A program made the position numbers and the translations under genes. A DNA stretch of 64,000 nucleotides from Cymodocea nodosa (Eukaryota; Streptophyta; Magnoliopsida; Alismatales; Cymodoceaceae): contig JAZBRI010000011.1 in NCBI GenBank assembly GCA_036874045.1, positions 3,410,001-3,474,000 on the forward strand, read 5' to 3'. A model generated the notes under the pieces. It saw only the letters and a list, made by a program, of their open reading frames with translations. It was not told where the DNA came from and ran no database searches. Shown here in pieces: positions 57,463 through 64,000 of this stretch (positions within the stretch are counted from its first letter, which is position 1; each line of letters starts with the position of its first letter).

Positions 57463-59251
57463 TGTTAGGATCGGTAGGCTCACTAGAAGGGGGTTGAATG
57501 GTGAAAGTGTCTAGTTTTTAAAATTCTTTTGATGTTGAATCGAATGATTCAACAGAAATGTAATGAGATAAAATTAAACGAATGCAAATTAGAGAGAAAA
57601 GAAACACATAGCAAATTTTTAGGTGGTTCACCAACTAGGCTAGTCCACCCCCAAGATTCACTTGGGCTTCACTAAGTGTTTCAACACTTACACACTTGCT
57701 TTCAGGTCAAAGCAATAACCAACTACATAGAAGTTTTCAAGTATAAACTTCAGTAAACCAACACTGAATGTAGCTTTCAGGTTGAAGCCACGAACCAACA
57801 ACTTGAATCTTTCAATCAGAGTTTTGGTGCACAGAGCTTTTTCTATAGTAGGTCTTTAGACTATTCTTCACTGTTTGTAGACTTGAGTGTAATTGGAATT
57901 GGAGTGTAGCTCACTATATGTGGTATATCCGTTATCTCTGTCTTTTCCTTTTTTAAACTTCTCATATTTATACCAAAGGTATAACGATCATATTTCTCTG
58001 TCAACGGATGTATTCTACTGTACTTGATTAGACACCAGTCAAATACGGTAAGTTACCATTCAAAAAGTTATTTCAAGATGTCTTACCGATTTTCCTAACC
58101 TTTCGGATAGTTAGCTGTGTAACTCTCCGAAGAAAATCTGTTACTTACCGAAAGATCACTTAAACCTGTCTGCTAGGTAGGATTCCAGAATATTTACTAC
58201 AAGCTGTCATTCAGTCGGATACTTATAACTGTAACTCACCGAACAGTTATATAATTGTCGGATAGTTGGCTACAGTAACCCTCTATTAACTTTCTGATTG
58301 CTCCAATTCAACATGTGCATAAAAGGCTGACTTAAGTTTCAAATGGTTATCCCTGTAACTCACCGAAACACTTCAAGATTTTGGATAGTTATCTTTCTAA
58401 CTCTCCGAAAACTTATTTGAGCTTTTCTCTGGAATTCTACACATGAGAAATTCAATGACTTAAGTTTCAGATGGTTATCCTTGTAACTCACCAAAACACT
58501 TCAAGATTTCGGATAGTTATCTTTCTAACTCTCCGAAAACTTATTTGAGCTTCTTTTTGGAATTTTGCACATGGGAAATTCAATGACTTAAGTTTCGGAT
58601 AGTTAAACTGTAACTTACCAAAACTCTCTTTGAAATTTCGGATAGTTATCTAACTCTCCGATTTTTCCTTTTAAGCTTTCAATTGTCGGCTTCTCCATTT
58701 TGCACGTGCGTAATAAAATGACTTAAGTTCTGGAAAGTTATACCTGTAACTTATCGAAAAACTCGAATAGTTATCTAACTCTCCGAAAAGAAAATTTGGA
58801 TAGTTATCTAACTCTCCGACAAGTCCTTTAAGCTTCCGTTCTGTATTTCTACACGTGATTTATTAAATGACTTAAGTTTCGATAGTTAGCCTTTCTAACT
58901 TTCCGATTTTCCTTTTTTTCTTTCTGATAGTTAACTCCTTAACTCTCCAATCATTCAACCAACTTAGCTGTCCGATTATTTAACTCTCCAAAGGCTTTGA
59001 AAAATTCGGATAGTTATCCTTCTAACTGTTCGATAGTCTTACAGCTGTTTTACTCTTCAGATACTTGGACCTGTAACTGTCCGATTTTCCTGTAGCTTTA
59101 AGGTAGTATCTTCTAGAACTTCCTCCATCTGTTCGTCTGTTTGGAATTTGTTCTATCTGCCTTCTGATCTAATGTTGTTCTGACTTAATTGTGAAATACA
59201 ATATGTTTCCTCACATAGGTTTTGCATTATCAAAATACTCGGGTTCTAACA
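57463..59251 (-). mobile_element. Solo LTR, copia family B, nested in LTR C
   Basis: It runs from TGTTAGGATC to GGTTCTAACA with the perfect duplication attgt at 57458-57462 and 59252-59256. It is the complete form of the LTR truncated at 53240. The hairpin array spans 58060-59080. Two units of about 128 bp (centred near 58350 and 58480) each hold CACATG, AATGACTTAAGT and two hairpins. Confidence 0.93.
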
Positions 59252-59868
59252 ATTGTGTGTTGCATTCTCTTAAGTGATGGATAGAGGGGGACATGAATGA
59301 GGTTTCTCATTACTGATTCAACTCTATATGAAGTTATTTCTAGCATATCCATGATTGTTAAGGCAATCATGTGAGGAGAATGCCTTTACACAAGGCATAT
59401 CTCTATACTCTAGTGAATTTTATTTTTAATTGCTGGTCCCTGTGGACTCGACCTATTCTTGCATGCTTTCTATAATTAACTCCATGTGCTTGCAGTTATA
59501 AATATTAAAACTCAATTGCATGTTAATTTCTTAACATATAAACCTTGAAACCTATGTTGTGCATAAATTCTTTAGATAAAATAGACTTTGAAAGATTATG
59601 AAATTAAGTATGGAATAACTCCTATAAATTGTGATAGTAATAGTGCAATTAGTTTGTCTAAGAATTCTGTGCTACATTCTCAAACAAAACATATTGAAAT
59701 CAAACATCATTTCTTAAGAGATAATGTTATGAAAGAAAATATTGAATTGAACTTTTTACCTATTCATGAGTAGTTGGCAAATATTTTCACAAAGCCTCTT
59801 AAAGAAAAATAATTTATCAAATTGAGAAGAAACTTGGGAATATGTTGCCTAAATGATTTCTAATAATT

Positions 59869-60902
59869 ATTGATTTCTATATTCTCTACATCTTTCTATT
59901 TTGTTTACTATTTTCTTTTAAGTTATTTTTGGTTGACTTATTTTCTTTCTTCTAAATCATTTTAAATCAAAACAAATATATATATATATATAGAAAAACT
60001 AAAAATTTTCTAATTTGAGATTTCTTACTAAGTTTTTTTTATATCCTACGATAATATTATACATAAATATTGAAACAAACTTAAATATTCTGCCAAATTA
60101 CTGAAGTTTAGAACTCCACAAATAGAATAATGCCCATATAAAACTTAGAATGGGGATCTAAATTTGAAAAATAGTCAAGTTATCTTATTGATTCAGTAAT
60201 TATATTCTTCATAGCTAGACTTAATGTTCACTAATTAGAATTTTTAGAATAGTCTAATATGTTAGGGTGAAAAATAAGAAAAAGTAGTTGGAAGCAATAA
60301 TACTCAAGATATTTTTGTCTAACCTTGTCTTAATGTATTTAACTTTTTAAATCTATCTCATTTCTTCTATTATCAGTACTATAAAACAATTTTCCAAAAA
60401 AAAAAAATTCTAGGATATTGTTGCAAAGAGCAACCAAAAAAAACCCTCAAGTTTGGCTATGTGATACTAATAGTGCATTAATCTCTATCTTTTTCTCAGT
60501 TTTATATATCACAAGCATTGTTAAGGAAAAATATATCTTAAGGTTGCTTCATGAAAATCTAAAACTAACTAAAGAGAGTATATTAAATGATTCTAAATTT
60601 TCTATTCTAAAAACCTTAAGTTGTAGTATTGAAGTTTATGAAAACTGATTATTAGGGCTAATGAGGTGAAATTTAAGATTAAGTCTTCATGATAAGTGAA
60701 TTGTGTAAAATTAAACTAAATGTGGGGACTTGAAATCTTCAATAACCTTATCTAAAGAAAAAATATTTTACAAAGACATAATTATCTACAGAATATCATG
60801 CTCTATACTACATAAATAAAAAAAATTTAAATATCTATTGATTTTATCAAGTTTCCATTTTTTTGGTTGATCATTTAAACAAAGGGAGTTTATTCATTTC
60901 GT
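59869..60902 (+). other. AT-rich noncoding stretch after copia RNase H
   Basis: This is probably the 3' region of the copia element whose RNase H precedes it. It holds a (TA) microsatellite at about 59975-59992 and AAACAAAGGGAGTTTA at about 60878, which could be a polypurine tract. A 76-codon ORF at 60418-60648 matches nothing I know. A GATACTAATAGTGC segment within it recalls the RNase H CDSNSA region, so it may be a decayed duplicate. Confidence 0.4.
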
Positions 60903-61272
60903 TGTGCGGAAAGATCAAACAAATGTGGAGCATCTAGGGGTGGCGTGGAGAAGATATCTGCGTGGAAGAGAGGATTGCAAGTAGAGAATTCGAATAACAA
61001 CAAATTTACGTGGTTCCCCAACACGGGTACGTCTACGGGTGATCAATCTATCATGATTCCTTGCTGTATGGTTGCTGGTACAAAGAAGGGGGAGAACGAA
61101 ATCAATGGATGGTTTGGCATGGCATCCCTTGGACGTGGATGACCCCTTACATATATAGGGGCAACGGTTGGTGATATACAAAAGACAACTTTGCCCTTAT
61201 ACAAATTATCAAAGAAATACAACCATATACAAAGGCACATACATATACTTGATGGAAGACACATGCATCACA
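60903..61272 (-). repeat. Probable 3' LTR of a Tork/Tnt1-like copia element
   Basis: A short LTR, TGTGCGGAAAG to TGCATCACA, GC-richer than its surroundings. On the minus strand it follows an AAGGTGGAGATT polypurine tract, which supports the 3' LTR assignment. The left boundary is set by TG and the composition change. No second LTR is in the window. Confidence 0.65.
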
Positions 61273-61285
61273 AATCTCCACCTTG
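61273..61285 (-). promoter_or_regulatory. Polypurine tract of the Tork-like element
   Basis: The minus strand reads ACAAGGTGGAGATT directly before the LTR start TGTGATGC. GGTGGAGATT next to the LTR is typical of Tork/Tnt1-type copia elements. Confidence 0.75.
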
Positions 61286-61324
61286 TATTTCATCAATCTT
61301 CACCACGAACAGGTGATGGATCAC

Positions 61325-63296
61325 TGTTTAGAATGAAAAAGTACATATTATTAACGGTTAAATGATGGTTAATTGCATAATATTTAGCTTATCATATAAG
61401 AATTAAGTCATTATGTTATAATTGCACTGTTATATGCTTTAATTGAAGAATCTGCTTAATTTGGGGGAATTAATGTTAATTTAGTACATTTCTGAACTGT
61501 CGGTAAGTTGCAGGCTGTGAAATTCTTAAGTATTCAAATTTTCTAATATTTCGAACAGTTATGTTTAACATACAGGACATATTTCGGATAGTTATGTTTT
61601 GAGAGAATATTTTATTATTTCCTGAAATACACATGTCGAAACCATAATGAATGACTTAAGTGAACTTTCGATGAGTTATCTATAACTATCTGAAATTGTA
61701 GTTGGGCATCGGATAGTTATTCCTGTAACTCTCTGAAATCTCTTTTTATTTATAAAATAGTTGAGGACACGTGTCATGTTTTGGGAAAGTGACTTAAATA
61801 GATATCGGTAAGTTATTTGTAACTATCCGAAATGCATCTAAGCATCGGATAGTTAAGTTTATAAGTATCCAAAATGCATCTGAGCATCAGATAGTTAAAT
61901 TTATGCACGTGTTTTATAGTTAAATCAACGAAGAAAGTCCGTTGAGTTATCTGTAACTCCACGGACTATATTTTTTCTAATATGCCACTGTAGCGGTTGC
62001 AGAAACATGATAGTTGGAAGAAAAACCACGTCTGCACGTATCGCGCAGGGAGAAGAAAGCATCGTTGTTGATACGAATGAAGGAAATCCAACCTACCATT
62101 CAAGTAGAAGTAGTTACTACTGAAGAAATATAAAAGAAAAGAAGAAAAAAAGGAGGGTGTGATCGATGGGCAGACAGTATGGGTAAAGGAGGATCAGCGT
62201 CGCAATTCTCTGAAGTACCACACCAACCATCATCATCACCACCACAATCACCAACCATCAGAGGTCTGTGAGAATACTTTCTTGATGTCGGGTCGATTCC
62301 AAGCCAAATACAGTGCCTGACAATCACTGTGAGGAGTGATCGCGTCGCGGGAAGGGAAGCCATTTTCACCAAGCGCCGACTCATATTTCAGGAGATCGTA
62401 AAGCTTTTAGCCTTGGCTTCGAGTTGATGCCTGTATGTTGAAGAGGAGATCATCTTGCAATTCTGGACTCGCGATTCTACAGGGAGAGGAGACAGAATTG
62501 TAAGTGGTGTAATCGTGTTGCAAGTAGTGTCGGAAGTATTTACAGTCAAGTGAGATTACTTTACATTTCACCTTTCGCCCATTTCCATGTTCATATTAAA
62601 ACAAAAATACCAAAAATAATTTATCTATGTTTGTATGTTGTATTTGAGTATTGTATTGTTTGTGTTGTATCGTGATTAATGTTATCTTTGTCAGATATGT
62701 GATTATTTTATGTTATTTTAGTTTTACAGTTTACTGAAATCGGTTCGTTCAAAAGACTTAAAGATTTTAATGGTTACGGTTTGAATTATCTGAATGTTAG
62801 TATTGCTTAATGATAAATCCAATGTTAACTAACATTAAAGAGCTTAATTGATGTTATTTACAATCTGTGAAATCGCCCAATGGTTGGCTGAATTCCTCTG
62901 TAAATACCAGTATTAAAGAGAAAAGACAGGCTCATGGAGTTAATTTAAGTCCACGAGGTTAGTCCGTTGAGTTAGCCATAACTCAACGAGCTTTGTCCGT
63001 TGAGTTAACTGTAATTCAACGGAGAGCTTATTGAATATATAAATTTGATTATTAACAAACGAATAGTTCTCAAGTTCTTCAGCAATTCCCTATGGGATCG
63101 ACCTGTACTTGCACATTGATACAATAGACACTGTGCACTTGCAGTTAAAGTACAAATTGGAATTAATATCTAAATTGTATTAAAGGTTGTTTGTTTACTT
63201 CTAAAAGAAAGAATAGGCATAAAGATAAATTAACTAAGTAAAAACAGAAGTAACAAATCCAAGTTTTTCTAGTGTAGTGCTGGGAAAACACAAACA
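61325..63296 (+). mobile_element. Solo LTR, Athila family, inside the Tork-like element
   Basis: It runs from TGTTTAGAATG to CACAAACA with the perfect duplication atcac at 61320-61324 and 63297-63301. It is close to the Athila-1 LTR and to 42930-44900, with the hairpin array (61500-61970), GAATTGTAAGTGG (about 62497) and the second palindrome cluster (62935-63025). Confidence 0.95.
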
Positions 63297-63301
63297 ATCA
63301 C

Positions 63302-64000
63302 CAAGACCCAACTTGGGTCAGCAGCAGCAATAGACATTAAGTCTAAGCAATGCTTGAACTTGCTTTCAACAACGCCCTTTGTAAACATATCAGCCGGATT
63401 GTCCTTTGTGTTGACCTTCATAATCTTTATCTTGTCTTCATTCCTAAGGAAGTGATACTTAACATCAATATGTTTAGTTCTATCATGAAAGATATTATCT
63501 TTGGAGAGGCAAATAGCACTAAGACTATCACAAAAGATATCAACTTTATCAATGAGCCAACCAAAGTCTCCAAGTAAGCCTTTCAACCAAATCTCTTCCT
63601 TTGCAACTTCTGTCGTAGCCACATATTCAGCCTTAGTTGTGGACAGAGATACTGTAGGCTGAAGAGTTGATTTCCAACTCACAATAGAACCTGCAAATGT
63701 AAAGACATAACCAGATAATGATGTCCTTCTGTCAACATCACCTACATAGTCTAAGTCTGTATAACCAGCCATAGTACAACCCTGATCTGCTGCATACATC
63801 AAGCCAACACCTGGAGTTCCTTTCAAATATCTGAATATCCTTTTAACTGCTTTCCAATGTTCCTTGCCCAGATTGGACATGAACCTCCTAACAACACTCA
63901 AAGGATATGCCAGATCAAGCCTAGTGCATACCATAGCATACATAAGACTTCCAACTACCTGTGCATAAGGAACTCACTGCATATCAAGCTTTTCAAAATC
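63302..64000 (-). pseudogene. Tork/Tnt1-like copia RT end and RNase H, partial at window edge
   Basis: Minus strand, entering from beyond 64000 and open from 63943. It shows [96 protein letters not shown] and KHCLDLMSI. The ending KHCLDLM is typical of Tnt1/Tork rather than Sirevirus. The catalytic first Asp block reads DLDYVGD where DADYAGD is usual. The C-terminus runs into the Athila solo LTR. It is the least mutated pol piece in the window apart from the Athila-1 integrase. Confidence 0.9.

Larger units (their letters stand above)
54119..59550 (+). mobile_element. Solo LTR of a gypsy family (family C), holding two nested solo LTRs
   Basis: Its start (TGTATAGATGATATTTGTGCA) parallels the reverse complement of the end of the 21659-23838 LTR. 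Its end has the U5 block CTCGACCTATTCTTGCA...GTGCTTGCAGTTATAAA. The flanks actat (54114-54118) and cctat (59551-59555) are the duplication with one mismatch, and joining them restores RNase H. Own sequence is 54119-54441, 56299-57462 and 59257-59550, about 1.8 kb. The GC-richer part is at 56580-57050, with unconvincing small ORFs. Confidence 0.8.
54063..59868 (+). pseudogene. Copia RNase H fragment, split by a nested gypsy LTR
   Basis: 54063-54118 reads QNYVTLSTTKAKYVAAT. The frame resumes at 59551 with LCCA-IL-IK-TLKDYEIKYG (stops replacing Gln codons), CDSNSAISLSKN, TKHIEIKHHFLRDN and ANIFTKPLKE, ending near 59868. It is colinear with the Sirevirus-1 RNase H (6110-6490) and is therefore the end of another copia pol on the plus strand. 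Everything at 54119-59550 is a later insertion. Confidence 0.85.

Noticed and set aside
60418..60648. 76-codon ORF
   Set aside because: AT-rich, no family resemblance beyond a short RNase H-like stretch. Reported only in the description of the surrounding noncoding region.

Overview
The window is intergenic DNA from a flowering plant, probably a eudicot (weak inference). It is AT-rich and consists almost wholly of LTR retrotransposons inserted into one another. I found no host housekeeping gene, rRNA, tRNA or CRISPR array. The plant origin rests on the element types: a Ty1/copia Sirevirus-like family primed by initiator tRNA-Met, other copia families, and Ty3/gypsy Athila/Tat-like families primed by tRNA-Asp.

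Layout. 1-18639: Sirevirus-1 on the minus strand. It has a partial 3' LTR, several polypurine tracts, an env-like ORF broken by a solo LTR, a noncoding spacer, pol, gag and the 5' LTR. A 5.4-kb one-LTR gypsy derivative (10390-15781) splits gag. 18640-23867: a second Sirevirus gag broken by two solo LTRs. 23868-40184: Athila-1 on the plus strand, in the order LTR, PBS, nucleocapsid/protease remnant, RT, RNase H, integrase, env-like ORF, capsid gag, intact F-box-like ORF, noncoding tail, truncated LTR. 40178-41295: a piece of the 5' LTR of Sirevirus-2. 41296-49203: the 3' half of Athila-2 on the minus strand, with a solo LTR inside its own LTR. 49204-53240: gag and 5' LTR of another copia element, again carrying a Sirevirus solo LTR. 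53241-60902: an LTR remnant and a copia RNase H fragment split by a gypsy solo LTR that itself holds two further solo LTRs. 60903-64000: a Tork/Tnt1-like copia element on the minus strand split by an Athila solo LTR. Nine solo LTRs have recognisable 5-bp target duplications, so much of the history can be read.

The unusual biology is in how the elements are built. (1) LTRs of unrelated superfamilies share the same vocabulary of short palindromes (CGTTGAGTTA/TAACTCAACG and TCGGATAGTTA/TAACTCTCCGA), G-box-like CACGTG and ACTTAAGT. One Athila LTR carries a block of about 350 bp that is colinear, in the same orientation, with the Sirevirus LTR core. (2) The same palindromes lie just upstream of every internal ORF of Athila-1. 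(3) Athila-1 has its capsid gag downstream of pol and the env-like gene, apart from its zinc knuckle. (4) An F-box/FBA-like ORF lies before the 3' LTR in two copies and is fully open in one while its neighbours are full of stops. (5) A roughly 130-nt noncoding segment with a closing stem recurs in three places. These points are read from sequence. Functional interpretations are inference.
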